A stretch of DNA of 64,000 nt from JAHIKV01 sp965195225. GTDB taxonomy: Bacteria; Planctomycetota; Planctomycetia; Pirellulales; Thermoguttaceae. Numbering within the stretch: the first letter of the stretch is position 1; each line of letters starts with the position of its first letter. The stretch is taken from NCBI GenBank assembly GCA_965195225.1, contig CBDAFL010000161.1, positions 1 to 64,000 on the forward strand, read 5' to 3'. Of the stretch, positions 27,321 through 35,801 are shown piece by piece. A program made the position numbers and the translations under genes. The notes under the pieces are model-generated. The model saw only the letters and a program-made list of their open reading frames with translations. It had not been told where the DNA came from and ran no database searches.

Positions 27321-27899
27321 ATGGCAGCACATATCGCCGAGAAAAAAGGGACTTTCCTCGAAGAAGTAATCGAAGCCACGCCGGGCGGCGAACGGTTGGT
27401 CCACTGTCTCCAGTGTGGAAGCTGCGGCGGATCGTGCCCCAGCGGCGCGGAAATGCAGTACACCCCGCGGGCGCTGATCGCCATGATAGGCGCCAACGAC
27501 CGGGACGCCGTGTTGGCGGCCAACACGATGTGGGCCTGCGTCTCCTGCTACTTCTGCACCTCTCGCTGCCCACAAGACATCCCCATCACCGACATCATCT
27601 ACACGCTTAAACGGTTGTCGATCGCCGAGAAGCGCTACCAGGACACCGATGCCCCGGCGCTGGCCAAGACGTTCACCGATTTCGTCGACCGCTACGGGCG
27701 GAGTTTCGAGTTCGGACTGGCCACCGGCTATCATTTATTGAAGCGGCCGATCAGCATGATGAAGATGGGGCCGATGGGATTGCAGATGTTCACCCGCGGG
27801 CGGATGGCGCTGCGGCCGACGAAAATCCGCCAGATCGAACAGCTTCAGGCGATTATCAATAAAGCAAAAGAGTTGAGCGGGAGCGGAAAGACAAAATAG
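27321..27899 (+). CDS. hdrC: Heterodisulfide reductase-type subunit C
   Basis: 192-residue ferredoxin-like subunit that carries electrons between HdrA and HdrB. Two [4Fe-4S] motifs: Cys29, 32, 35, 39 (CLQCGSCGGSCP) and Cys73, 76, 79, 83 (CVSCYFCTSRCP). The C-terminal helical region (FGLATGYHLLKRPISMMKMG) is the usual HdrC tail. First gene of an hdrC-hdrB-hdrA run leading into mvhDGA. In bacteria without coenzyme M/B, such complexes use other electron acceptors, so the name gives the family and not the substrate. Confidence 0.93.
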   Translation: MAAHIAEKKGTFLEEVIEATPGGERLVHCLQCGSCGGSCPSGAEMQYTPRALIAMIGANDRDAVLAANTMWACVSCYFCTSRCPQDIPITDIIYTLKRLSIAEKRYQDTDAPALAKTFTDFVDRYGRSFEFGLATGYHLLKRPISMMKMGPMGLQMFTRGRMALRPTKIRQIEQLQAIINKAKELSGSGKTK

Positions 27900-27908
27900 A
27901 TGAATGTG

Positions 27909-27971
27909 CAAGGTTCAAGGTCAAAGGTTCAAGGTTCAAATGGAAAATCCTTGAACCTTGAACCTTTGACC
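27909..27971 (+). repeat. Inverted heptamer arrays between hdrC and hdrB
   Basis: Nine phased units: CAAGGTT, CAAGGTC, AAAGGTT, CAAGGTT, CAAATGG, AAAATCC, TTGAACC, TTGAACC, TTTGACC. The last three are reverse complements of the first four, so the transcript can form a long hairpin between the two genes. Confidence 0.9.
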
Positions 27972-28008
27972 ATCGCTACATAGCCTCCTTCCCTGTGTGG
28001 AGTAAAAA

Positions 28009-28893
28009 GTGAAATACGCTTATTACCCCGGCTGCTCGCTGGAACGCAACGCCGCCGCTTATGACCACTCCGTCCGCGAGGTGTCCGATCTGCTTGGTAT
28101 CAGGCTGCAGGAGATCGACGATTGGAACTGTTGCGGCGCCACCGAGTATTTCAGCCAGAACGAATTGGCCGCCTGTGCGGTGATCGCCCGAAATCTGGCC
28201 TTGGTCGAACCGCAGACCGATCAGGTCGTGGCCCCTTGCGCCGCCTGCTATCTAAACCTCGCCAAGACCGACAAGCTGATGGTCGACCATCCCGAGTTCG
28301 GCAAGGAGGTCAACCAGTGTCTGGCCGCCGGCGGACTGAAATACGAGCCGGGGCGGGTGGCGGTCCGGCACATGCTCGACGTGATCGTCGACGACATCGG
28401 CGAGACGGCCGTTCGCGACAAGGTGGTCCGCCCGCTGGCCGGTTTACGGGTAGCGCCGTATTACGGGTGCCAGGTGGTCCGGCCGATCGACAACAACGAC
28501 AACCCCGAATATCCGATGAAGATGGACCACCTGCTGAGTTGGCTTGGGGCCGAGGTGGTCGATTACCCGGTGAAGGCCCATTGTTGCGGCGGGCACATGA
28601 CTCAGATCAGCGAACCGCAGGCGTTCGAGTTGATCCGCCGGCTGCTGCAAAACGCCCAGGACTACAACGCCGACATGATCATCTGCATGTGCCCGATGTG
28701 CCAGTTGAACCTCGACGGCTACCAGGGCCGGGTGAACGGGTTCTTTGGCACCGAGTTCACGCTGCCGATCATGTACTTCACACAAATGCTGGGCATCGCT
28801 TTCGGCATCGACCCGCAAAAGCTCGGCTTCGGCAAGGAGCTTGTAACCGCCATGCCGGTGTTGGAGACGAAGCTCGGCGGGCAGCCTGTTTAG
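28009..28893 (+). CDS. hdrB: Heterodisulfide reductase-type subunit B
   Basis: 294 residues beginning at GTG 28009 with GGAG upstream (MKYAYYPGCSLERN). Both CCG domains that hold the non-cubane [4Fe-4S] clusters of HdrB are complete: YPGC ... NCCGATEYF ... APCAACYLN, and YYGC ... HCCGGHM ... CMCPMCQLN. This is the subunit where the disulfide or an equivalent acceptor is reduced. A heptamer array precedes it and another begins at its stop codon. Confidence 0.94.
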   Translation: MKYAYYPGCSLERNAAAYDHSVREVSDLLGIRLQEIDDWNCCGATEYFSQNELAACAVIARNLALVEPQTDQVVAPCAACYLNLAKTDKLMVDHPEFGKEVNQCLAAGGLKYEPGRVAVRHMLDVIVDDIGETAVRDKVVRPLAGLRVAPYYGCQVVRPIDNNDNPEYPMKMDHLLSWLGAEVVDYPVKAHCCGGHMTQISEPQAFELIRRLLQNAQDYNADMIICMCPMCQLNLDGYQGRVNGFFGTEFTLPIMYFTQMLGIAFGIDPQKLGFGKELVTAMPVLETKLGGQPV

Positions 28894-28913
28894 GGATTAG
28901 AGATTAGAGACAA
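28893..28913 (+). repeat. Heptamer array between hdrB and hdrA
   Basis: GGGATTA, GAGATTA, GAGACAA, beginning at the hdrB stop and followed at once by the CCGG-type hairpin at 28917. Confidence 0.75.
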
Positions 28914-28916
28914 GGG

Positions 28917-28936
28917 CTGGCCGGTTCACCGGCCAG
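28917..28936 (+). repeat. CTGGCCGG-TTCA-CCGGCCAG hairpin before hdrA
   Basis: Perfect eight-base stem with the same TTCA loop as the hairpins before argD and argF; 42 bases before the hdrA ATG. Confidence 0.75.
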
Positions 28937-28977
28937 TTACGCCGCTTGCGGTTTTGCAATCAACTGGAGAAATCATC

Positions 28978-30984
28978 ATGGCCGATAAGATCGGCATTTA
29001 CGTGTGCCACTGCGGCAGCAACATAGCCGGAACGATCGACGTGGAAGAGGTCGCTCGTTGGGCCGGCGAGAATATCAAGGGCGTTGTGGTCTCAAGAGAC
29101 TACAAGTTCATGTGTTCCTCGCTCGGCCAGCAGATGATCGAGGACGACATCCGCAACGAAGGGCTGACCGGCGTGGTGGTCGGCGCCTGCTCGCCCCATC
29201 TGCACGAGAAAACCTTCCGCAACGCCTGCAAACGGGCCGGGTTGAATCCCTTCCTCTGCCAGATGACCAACCTGCGGGAGCACGTCTCCTGGGTCAACAG
29301 CGACAAAGCGGCAGGAACAAAGAAGGCCAAGGCGTTGATCTACGCCTCCGCGGAGCGCGTAAAATGTCAGAAGCCGCTCGAACCGATGGAAGTCGAGGTG
29401 AACCCCGCCACGCTGGTCGTCGGCGGCGGCATCGCCGGTTTGCAGGCCACGCTCGAACTGGCCGACGCCGGGTATCCCGTCTATCTGGTCGAACGCGAGC
29501 CGTCGATCGGCGGCCACATGGCGCAGTTCGACAAGACCTTCCCCACGCTTGACTGTTCGGCCTGTATCCTGACGCCGAAGATGTCCGAGGTAGGGCAACA
29601 CGAGAACGTCACCTTGCTCACCTACTCCGAGTTGGAGGAGGTCAGTGGATCGGTCGGCAACTTCAAGGTCAAGATTCGCAAGAAGGCCCGCTACGTCGAT
29701 TACGACAAATGCACCGGCTGCGGTATCTGCACCGAAAAGTGTCCCCGCAAAGTGATCGACGACGTGTTCGAGGCCGGCATGGGCTACCGCAAGGCAATCT
29801 ACTCGCCGTTCCCCCAGGCCGTGCCCCGAACCCCGGTGATCGACACGGAAAACTGCACCTGGTTCACACGCGGCAAGTGCCAGGTCTGCTCGAAAGTCTG
29901 TCCGACCGACGCCGTGGACTACGACCAGAAGGACGAGACCGTAGAGCTGAACGTGGGCAACATCATCATGGCCACCGGCTGGAAGCTGTTCGACTGCAAA
30001 CGGATTCCGCAGTACGGCTTCGGGCGGCTGGCCAACGTCTACACGAGCATGGAATTCGAGCGGCTCTGCAACGCCGCCGGGCCGACGAGCGGAAAGATCG
30101 TGATGCGGGACGGCAAGACCGAACCGAAATCGGTGGCCATCGTCCACTGCGTCGGCAGCCGCGACGTGACCTCCAACCCCTACTGCTCGGCCGTTTGCTG
30201 CATGGCGGCGCTGAAGTTCGGCCACTTGGTTTTGGAAAAGACCAACGCCGAGGTCTACTCGTTCTACATCGACATGCGCACGCCGATGAAGGAGTACGAG
30301 GAGTTCTATCAGCGGCTGCTGGGGGAAGGGATGCACTTCGTCCGCGGCAAAGTGGCCGAAGTGACCGACGCCGCCCGCAGGCCCGAGGAACATGGCAAAT
30401 TGATCGTCCAGGCGGAAGACACGCTGCTGGGTAAACAGCGTCGGATTCCGGTCGACATGGTCATCCTGATGGGCGGGCTGGAACCGCAGGCCGACGCCAA
30501 GGAACTGGGACTCAAGTGCGGCATCTCGTGCAGCATGGCCGGCTGGTACACCGAGCGACACCCGAAGCTCGACCCGGTGGCCACGATGACCGACGGGGTG
30601 TTCGTGGCCGGCGTTTGCCAGGGACCGAAGGACATCCCGGCCGCGGTGGCCCAGGGGGCCGCGGCCGCCGCGCGAGTCGCGGGCATGATCGCCAAGGGCA
30701 CCGTCACCATCGAGCCGATCGTGGCCTCGATCGACGAGGAAGCATGCTCCGGTTGCCGGATCTGCAACGACCTGTGTCCCTTCAACGCCATCGAATACGA
30801 CGAGGAGAAGAAGGTCAGCCGCGTGATAACCGCGCTCTGCAAGGGCTGCGGCACGTGCGTGGCCGCCTGTCCTGCCGGAGTGATCACCGGCGCACACTTC
30901 AACAACGAGCAGATTTTCGCCGAAATTGACGGCATCCTCTGGGATGCAATACCGGAACTACAGACCACAAACTCGGAATCCTAG
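28978..30984 (+). CDS. hdrA: Heterodisulfide reductase-type subunit A, flavin-bifurcating
   Basis: 668-residue flavoprotein, the site of flavin-based electron bifurcation in HdrABC-MvhADG complexes. ATG 28978 with GGAGA upstream is used; the frame opens slightly earlier. Order of parts: N-terminal Cys-rich segment (YVCHCGSN, CSSLGQQ, GACSPHLHEKTF), FAD-binding GGGIAGLQATLELADAG (from Gly149), LDCSACILTP, a [4Fe-4S] motif Cys245-248-251-255 (CTGCGICTEKCP), a second Cys group (CQVCSKVCP), the SNPYCSAVCCM region, and two C-terminal ferredoxin motifs (CSGCRICNDLCP, CKGCGTCVAACP). Length and motif order match standalone HdrA, without fused FrhB or MvhD domains. Confidence 0.96.
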   Translation: MADKIGIYVCHCGSNIAGTIDVEEVARWAGENIKGVVVSRDYKFMCSSLGQQMIEDDIRNEGLTGVVVGACSPHLHEKTFRNACKRAGLNPFLCQMTNLREHVSWVNSDKAAGTKKAKALIYASAERVKCQKPLEPMEVEVNPATLVVGGGIAGLQATLELADAGYPVYLVEREPSIGGHMAQFDKTFPTLDCSACILTPKMSEVGQHENVTLLTYSELEEVSGSVGNFKVKIRKKARYVDYDKCTGCGICTEKCPRKVIDDVFEAGMGYRKAIYSPFPQAVPRTPVIDTENCTWFTRGKCQVCSKVCPTDAVDYDQKDETVELNVGNIIMATGWKLFDCKRIPQYGFGRLANVYTSMEFERLCNAAGPTSGKIVMRDGKTEPKSVAIVHCVGSRDVTSNPYCSAVCCMAALKFGHLVLEKTNAEVYSFYIDMRTPMKEYEEFYQRLLGEGMHFVRGKVAEVTDAARRPEEHGKLIVQAEDTLLGKQRRIPVDMVILMGGLEPQADAKELGLKCGISCSMAGWYTERHPKLDPVATMTDGVFVAGVCQGPKDIPAAVAQGAAAAARVAGMIAKGTVTIEPIVASIDEEACSGCRICNDLCPFNAIEYDEEKKVSRVITALCKGCGTCVAACPAGVITGAHFNNEQIFAEIDGILWDAIPELQTTNSES

Positions 30985-31090
30985 AACGGATCACACTTAT
31001 TTGCAGCGAGTTATCGCTTGAAAAACTCGAAAATCAAGGTGGTTGCGTACGACGTCCGCTGAGACGCGAAGTCGCCGGAAGGTGAAAATA

Positions 31091-32335
31091 ATGACACCGC
31101 GGGAAAGAATAATTGCGACCGTAAATCACCGGGAACCGGACCGTGTGCCCATTGATCTGAGCGCCATGAAAGCGTCTGGAATCTCCGCCGTTGCTTACGA
31201 CAAGGTAAAGCGCAAGCTCGGCATCGCCACCCCCACAAGGATCCTCGATCCCCGCTTCATGCTCGCTGCCATGGAAGATGAGGTTCTCCGACGTCTTCAC
31301 GTCGACGTTGTGCCATTGGACTTATCCGTCATCCTGGACGATGTCCGACCTGTGGATGAGTGGATCCCTCGTCGCCTGTTCGACGGCACGGAAGTGCTGT
31401 TCCCGCCGAGAACAAACATTGCGGAAGACGCCGAGGGCAACTGGATCCTCCTTCACGCCGACGGTTCGCCGTCATCCTTTCGGATGCCGAAGAACGGTTA
31501 TTACTTCGACGACACGTCATTTAACAAGGGCGATCGGATCGAACCGCGGAAGTTCCGGCCGATTTCCGATATCCCCGACGAGCACTTGAACCTTTTGCAC
31601 CAGTACGGCCACTCCCTCTATCGCAATACGGACTATGCTATTCTCGGCTGGGGATTCGGCGTGTGCTTTCTCGGCTTGAGCTTGATCACGGACCGCGCCA
31701 GCAATGTGACGCAAGGCCTGCCGGACGAATGGATGATCATGTTGATGACGGAAAAAGAGACGTGTCACGAGATCATGGACCGGTCGGTGGAGGCGACGAT
31801 CAAGTGCCTGGAACTAGTGAATCAGGCGGTGGGTGAATGCTGTTTCGCCTGGGGCATCGCGGCCGACGACAGCGGGACACAGCGAGGAGAATTCATCCGG
31901 CCGGAATTGTGGGCCGAAATGATCAAACCGCACTACAAAAAACTGTGCGACTGGATTCACGCCAATACGTCGTGGAAGGTCTTTCTGCACTGCTGCGGAT
32001 CGGTGCGGAACCTTCTGCCCCATTTCATCGAGGCTGGAATCGACATTCTAAACCCCGTGCAGACGTCGGCCGCCAACATGGATCCGACCGAACTAAAAGC
32101 GGAGTTCGGAGAACGTCTGGTCTTCTGGGGAGGTGGGTGTGATACGCAAAGGGTTCTCGGCAACGCCGGCCCGGACGAAATCCGGCGACACGTCAAGGAA
32201 CGAGTCGATATCTTCGCCCCGGGCGGCGGATACGTGTTCAACCAGGTCCACAACATCCAGGCAAACGTACCACCGGAGAATATCATTGCCATGTTTGACA
32301 CCGCATACGAGTTCGGAGAGTATAACCACGTGTAG
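31091..32335 (+). CDS. UroD-superfamily protein, zinc methyltransferase type
   Basis: 414 residues; ATG 31091 is chosen for AAGGTG upstream and the opening MTPRERIIATVNHREPDRVP. The fold family includes uroporphyrinogen decarboxylase and MtaA/MtbA-like methylcobamide methyltransferases. It carries the zinc signature of the methyltransferase branch: His300-x-Cys302 in LHCCGS and Cys350 in GGGCDTQ. This argues against heme synthesis and for thiol methylation from a methyl-corrinoid, or the reverse. No corrinoid protein gene is nearby. It lies between hdrA and mvhD in the same direction, so it probably belongs to the transcript; the functional link is inference. Confidence 0.8.
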   Translation: MTPRERIIATVNHREPDRVPIDLSAMKASGISAVAYDKVKRKLGIATPTRILDPRFMLAAMEDEVLRRLHVDVVPLDLSVILDDVRPVDEWIPRRLFDGTEVLFPPRTNIAEDAEGNWILLHADGSPSSFRMPKNGYYFDDTSFNKGDRIEPRKFRPISDIPDEHLNLLHQYGHSLYRNTDYAILGWGFGVCFLGLSLITDRASNVTQGLPDEWMIMLMTEKETCHEIMDRSVEATIKCLELVNQAVGECCFAWGIAADDSGTQRGEFIRPELWAEMIKPHYKKLCDWIHANTSWKVFLHCCGSVRNLLPHFIEAGIDILNPVQTSAANMDPTELKAEFGERLVFWGGGCDTQRVLGNAGPDEIRRHVKERVDIFAPGGGYVFNQVHNIQANVPPENIIAMFDTAYEFGEYNHV

Positions 32336-32360
32336 AGCGGTCGACCAGGGAAACACACGC

Positions 32361-32382
32361 TAACCACTAACCACTAGCTCCC
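32361..32382 (+). repeat. Heptamer array before mvhD
   Basis: TAACCAC, TAACCAC, TAGCTCC, then one base and the mvhD ATG. No Shine-Dalgarno is present. Confidence 0.75.
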
Positions 32383-32880
32383 ATGTCCAACGAAACATTT
32401 GATCCCAAGATCGTGGGCTTCTTCTGCAACTGGTGTTCGTACCGGGCGGCCGACCTGGCCGGCTCGGCGCGGATCAAGTATCCGTCGAACGTGCGGATTA
32501 TCCGTGTGATGTGCAGCGGCCGGGTCGATCCCACCTTCGTCACAAAGGCACTGGCCGACGGCGCCGACGGCGTGATGATCGCCGGCTGCCACCCCGGCGA
32601 ATGTCACTACATCAATCAGAACTACAAGGCCATGCGGCGCTACGAAATGCTCAAGCACACCCTCGCGGCGATGGGCGTCGAGTCGGAGCGGGTGCGGTTG
32701 GTTTGGGCCTCGGCCGCCGAGGGGCAGCAGTTGGCCGAAGCGATCGACGAGCTGGTGGCCGACGTAAAACGACTCGGCCCGCTCCACTGGCCGCAAAATT
32801 GGAACGAGAACGGCGAACGGCAAAAGGCACTCGATGATATTGTCAAAGAGCACGAAGAGGCGATGGAGGTCTCCGCATGA
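32383..32880 (+). CDS. mvhD: Hydrogenase iron-sulfur subunit D
   Basis: 165-residue [2Fe-2S] protein that passes electrons from the hydrogenase to HdrA. Conserved cysteines: FFCNWCSY, RVMCSGR and AGCHPGECHY. The 3' end overlaps mvhG by four bases (ATGA), indicating translational coupling. Its own start is preceded by a heptamer array instead of a ribosome binding site. Confidence 0.94.
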   Translation: MSNETFDPKIVGFFCNWCSYRAADLAGSARIKYPSNVRIIRVMCSGRVDPTFVTKALADGADGVMIAGCHPGECHYINQNYKAMRRYEMLKHTLAAMGVESERVRLVWASAAEGQQLAEAIDELVADVKRLGPLHWPQNWNENGERQKALDDIVKEHEEAMEVSA

Positions 32881-33863
32881 GCGATAAACCCAAGGGAAAA
32901 CTGGCGTTTTACTGGGCGGCCTCCTGTGGCGGCTGCGATATCTCCCTCCTGGCCATCGACGAGAAGATTCTCGACGTCGCCGCGGCGTTCGACATCGTCC
33001 TCTGGCCATGCGCCACCGACGGCAAGGTCCGCGACGTCGAAAAGATGGACGACGGGGCTATCGACGTCTGCCTGTTCAACGGCGGCATCCGCACCAGCGA
33101 GCAGGAATACATGGCCCAACTGCTGCGGCGCAAATCGAAGGTGCTGGTCGCCTTCGGCTCTTGTGCGTCCGAGGGCTGCATTCCGGGGCTGGCGAACATG
33201 AACGACCGCCGGGAAGTGTTCGACGCCGTCTACAAGGAAGGCTCGGCCACCATGCCCGAGAATCCCCAGGACGTTCGTCCCCAGTCGGCGACGAAGATGC
33301 CCGAGGGAACCCTCCACCTGCCGATCTTCTACGACACGTTGAGGACGCTGGGCCAAACGGTCGAGGTCGATTACTATCTGCCCGGCTGTCCGCCCGAGGC
33401 CGAAAACATCTGGAAGGCCATCGTGGCGATCCTCGAAGGCAAGCTGCCGCCGAAGGGTTCGACGATCGGGTTGAACACAACCGTCTGCGAGGAATGTCCC
33501 CGAACTCGCGGCGAGAAGAAGATCAAGAAGTTTTACCGCACGTGGGAGATCATCCCCGACGAGGAGACCTGTTTGCTGGAGCAGGGGTTGCTCTGTTGCG
33601 GCATCGCCACTCGCGCCGGCTGCGGAGCGCTCTGTCCGGCGGTCAACTCGCCGTGCATCGGCTGTCACGGGGCCAACGACGGCGTGGCCGATTTCGGCGC
33701 CCGGCTGATGAGCGCTTTGGCCTCGGTGATCGACTCCGACGATCCGGATGAAATCCGTCGGATAATCGAGGAGGGGATTCCCGATCCGGTGGGCAACTTC
33801 TACCGGTTCAGCCTGGCAGCCAGCCAGTTGCGGCGGAAGAAAAAAGTGCAAAATGCAAACTGA
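32877..33863 (+). CDS. mvhG: [NiFe] hydrogenase small subunit, group 3c
   Basis: 328 residues. Electron-transfer small subunit with the proximal cluster ligands Cys17 and Cys20 (ASCGGCDIS), FGSCASEGC and LPGCPPEAENIW, and a C-terminal region with additional cluster cysteines (LCCGIATRAGCGALCP, SPCIGCHGAND). No Tat signal, so it is cytosolic as expected for MvhG. The last codons (VQNAN) already fall in the heptamer array that leads into mvhA. Confidence 0.94.
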   Translation: MSDKPKGKLAFYWAASCGGCDISLLAIDEKILDVAAAFDIVLWPCATDGKVRDVEKMDDGAIDVCLFNGGIRTSEQEYMAQLLRRKSKVLVAFGSCASEGCIPGLANMNDRREVFDAVYKEGSATMPENPQDVRPQSATKMPEGTLHLPIFYDTLRTLGQTVEVDYYLPGCPPEAENIWKAIVAILEGKLPPKGSTIGLNTTVCEECPRTRGEKKIKKFYRTWEIIPDEETCLLEQGLLCCGIATRAGCGALCPAVNSPCIGCHGANDGVADFGARLMSALASVIDSDDPDEIRRIIEEGIPDPVGNFYRFSLAASQLRRKKKVQNAN

Positions 33864-33896
33864 ATACTGACAACTGAAAACTGAGAGCTTATAGCG
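33846..33896 (+). repeat. Heptamer array between mvhG and mvhA
   Basis: Seven units: GTGCAAA, ATGCAAA, CTGAATA, CTGACAA, CTGAAAA, CTGAGAG, CTTATAG, then two bases and the mvhA ATG. The third unit contains the mvhG stop codon. Confidence 0.85.
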
Positions 33897-35360
33897 ATGA
33901 AACGCATTTCGATCGACCCGATCACCCGGCTCGAAGGCCACGGCAAGATAGACATCTTCCTCGACGAACAAGGGGACGTGGCCAACGCCTACTTGCAGAT
34001 ACCCGAGCTTCGCGGCTTCGAGCAATTTTGCGTCGGCCGTCAGGCCGAGGACATGCCTAACCTGACCGCTCGCATCTGCGGCGTCTGTCCCGAGGCCCAT
34101 CATATTGCGGCCAGCAAGGCGCTGGACGCGGTGTTCCACGTCGATCCGCCGCCAACGGCCAAGAAGCTCCGCGAGATGTTCTACAACATTTTCTTCGCCA
34201 CCGACCACACGACCCACTTCTACGCCTTGGCCGGCCCGGACTTCGTCGTCGGCCCCACGGCCCCGCCCGCCGAGCGGAACATACTCGGGGTGATCGCCAA
34301 GGTAGGTATGGACGTGGCCAAGCACGTTTTGAAAATGCGTCACGACGGACACGCCCTGATCCAATTGATGGGCGGACGCCGCGTACACCCAAACTGGGGC
34401 CTGCCCGGCGGAGTCAGCCGTGGAATCAACGAAGAGCAACGCAAGGAGATCGAGGACCGAGGGCGGGAGGCCATCGAGTTCGCCAAGTTCTCGCTAAAGC
34501 TCTTCGAGGACGTCGTCCTGAAAAACAGCGAGTACCTGAAAATCGTCACCGGCGACGTCTATGTCCACAAGACATACAACATGGGCACGGTTGACGCCGA
34601 GAACAAGATCAACTTCTACGACGGCGCGATTCGCATTACCAGCCCCAACGGCAAGGAGCACGCCAAGTACGATTGCTCGCAGTACCACGAGTACATCGCC
34701 GAGCGGGTCGAGCCGTGGTCTTTCCTGAAGTTCCCCTACCTGAAGCAGGTCGGCTGGAAGGGCTTTGTCGACGGCGAAGAGTCGGGCGTCTACAAGGCCA
34801 CTCCGCTGTCGCGCTGCAACGCCGCCGACGGCATGGCCACCCCGCTGGCCGACGCCGAGTATAAAAAGATGTACGAAACCCTCGGCGGCAAGCCGATCAA
34901 CCATACATTGGTCACTCACTGGGCGCGGCTGGTCGAGCTGCTCTACTCCACCGAGCGCTGGGTCGAGTTGGCCACCGACCCCGAGATCACCGGCAAGGAA
35001 TATCGGGTGTTGCCGACCGAGACTCCGACCGAGGGCGTCGGCAGCGTCGAGGCCCCGCGCGGCACACTCACCCACCACTACACGACCGACGAGCGCGGCA
35101 TCCTCACGAAGGTCAATCTGATCGTGGGCACGACGAACAACAACGCCCCGATCTGCATGTCGGTGAAGAAGGCGGCCCAGGGGTTGATTAAGAAGGGCAA
35201 GGTCAGCGAGGGGTTGCTGAACATGGTCGAGATGGCATTCCGCGCCTACGACCCGTGCTTCGGCTGCGCCACGCACAGTCTGCCCGGCCAAATGCCCTTG
35301 CAGGTGAACCTCCGCGACCCGCAAGGCGAGGTGATCGAGCGGCTGTCGCAGTACGTGTAG
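33897..35360 (+). CDS. mvhA: [NiFe] hydrogenase large subunit, group 3c
   Basis: 487-residue catalytic subunit that oxidises or forms H2. Nickel ligands: Cys61 and Cys64 in RICGVCPEAHH, and Cys454 and Cys457 in DPCFGCATH. The start MKRISIDPITRLEGHGKI is typical. The residues after His460 form the C-terminal extension that a maturation protease normally trims; no hyp or protease gene is in the window. With mvhD, mvhG and hdrABC it completes a group 3c bifurcating set. Last hydrogenase gene of the cluster. Confidence 0.95.
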   Translation: MKRISIDPITRLEGHGKIDIFLDEQGDVANAYLQIPELRGFEQFCVGRQAEDMPNLTARICGVCPEAHHIAASKALDAVFHVDPPPTAKKLREMFYNIFFATDHTTHFYALAGPDFVVGPTAPPAERNILGVIAKVGMDVAKHVLKMRHDGHALIQLMGGRRVHPNWGLPGGVSRGINEEQRKEIEDRGREAIEFAKFSLKLFEDVVLKNSEYLKIVTGDVYVHKTYNMGTVDAENKINFYDGAIRITSPNGKEHAKYDCSQYHEYIAERVEPWSFLKFPYLKQVGWKGFVDGEESGVYKATPLSRCNAADGMATPLADAEYKKMYETLGGKPINHTLVTHWARLVELLYSTERWVELATDPEITGKEYRVLPTETPTEGVGSVEAPRGTLTHHYTTDERGILTKVNLIVGTTNNNAPICMSVKKAAQGLIKKGKVSEGLLNMVEMAFRAYDPCFGCATHSLPGQMPLQVNLRDPQGEVIERLSQYV

Positions 35361-35391
35361 GTAGGTCGGCCTTGCAGGAAGCTGAAGGAAC

Positions 35392-35607
35392 ATGAACAAG
35401 AAACATTCATCCAAAAACAAGCATAAGCACAATCGCGGCGCCCCCCACGGTTCCGCTCGAAAGGGATTGCATCGCAACTGGCGATTCTGGGTTGCGGTGG
35501 GGCTGATGCTGGCCGCCATGATCATCTATGTTGTTTCCGACGATGAATCACTCCAGCCTGGCGGTGGCCCCCCCGGCGACCCGATACCTGCCTCCGCCGG
35601 CCCGTGA
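35392..35607 (+). CDS. Small single-TM hypothetical protein
   Basis: 71 residues: a Lys/His-rich cytosolic head (MNKKHSSKNKHKHNRG), one membrane helix (RFWVAVGLMLAAMIIYVVS) and a Gly/Pro tail. GAAGGA precedes the ATG, and codon use fits the genome. Function unknown; it could be a tail of the hydrogenase transcript 31 bases upstream. Confidence 0.55.
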   Translation: MNKKHSSKNKHKHNRGAPHGSARKGLHRNWRFWVAVGLMLAAMIIYVVSDDESLQPGGGPPGDPIPASAGP

Positions 35608-35629
35608 CGGTCTGGACAAAGGGTGAGGA

Positions 35630-35736
35630 CCGGCGAATCAATAACTGTCGCTTTCGACTGGGGGTGGCACGTCCCTGAGCGTAGCGAAGGGCGTGGTTTG
35701 AAATTGATTATGGGGCTATGGAGGGTGCCACTCGAA
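35630..35736. repeat. Mosaic of two dispersed repeat families
   Basis: The left part (GGACCGGCGAATCAATAACT through GTGGCACGTCCCTGAGCG) matches 17351-17419; the right part (TTGAAATTGATTATGGGGCT, ATGGAGGGTGCCACT) matches 11761-11794. The copy thus joins halves of two palindromic families. Confidence 0.7.
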
Positions 35737-35801
35737 TTCGACAATTATTTTTTCCCAAGCCCTAAGCAAACGGTTTCCGCCCACCCGGGATGGCCCTCGA
35801 C

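Noticed and set aside
27909..27971. CRISPR-like array of short repeats
   Set aside because: Units are seven bases and contiguous without spacers; no cas genes anywhere in the window.
29092..30897. 601-codon antisense frame across hdrA
   Set aside because: Antisense shadow of codon bias; low-complexity His/Val/Gly-rich translation, no ribosome binding site, and hdrA is complete on the other strand.
31091..32335. Uroporphyrinogen decarboxylase (hemE)
   Set aside because: Carries His-x-Cys and Cys zinc ligands of the methyltransferase branch and sits in an hdr-mvh cluster.
32640..34439. 599-codon antisense frame across mvhD, mvhG and mvhA
   Set aside because: Crosses three real genes and their heptamer spacers; no family resemblance.
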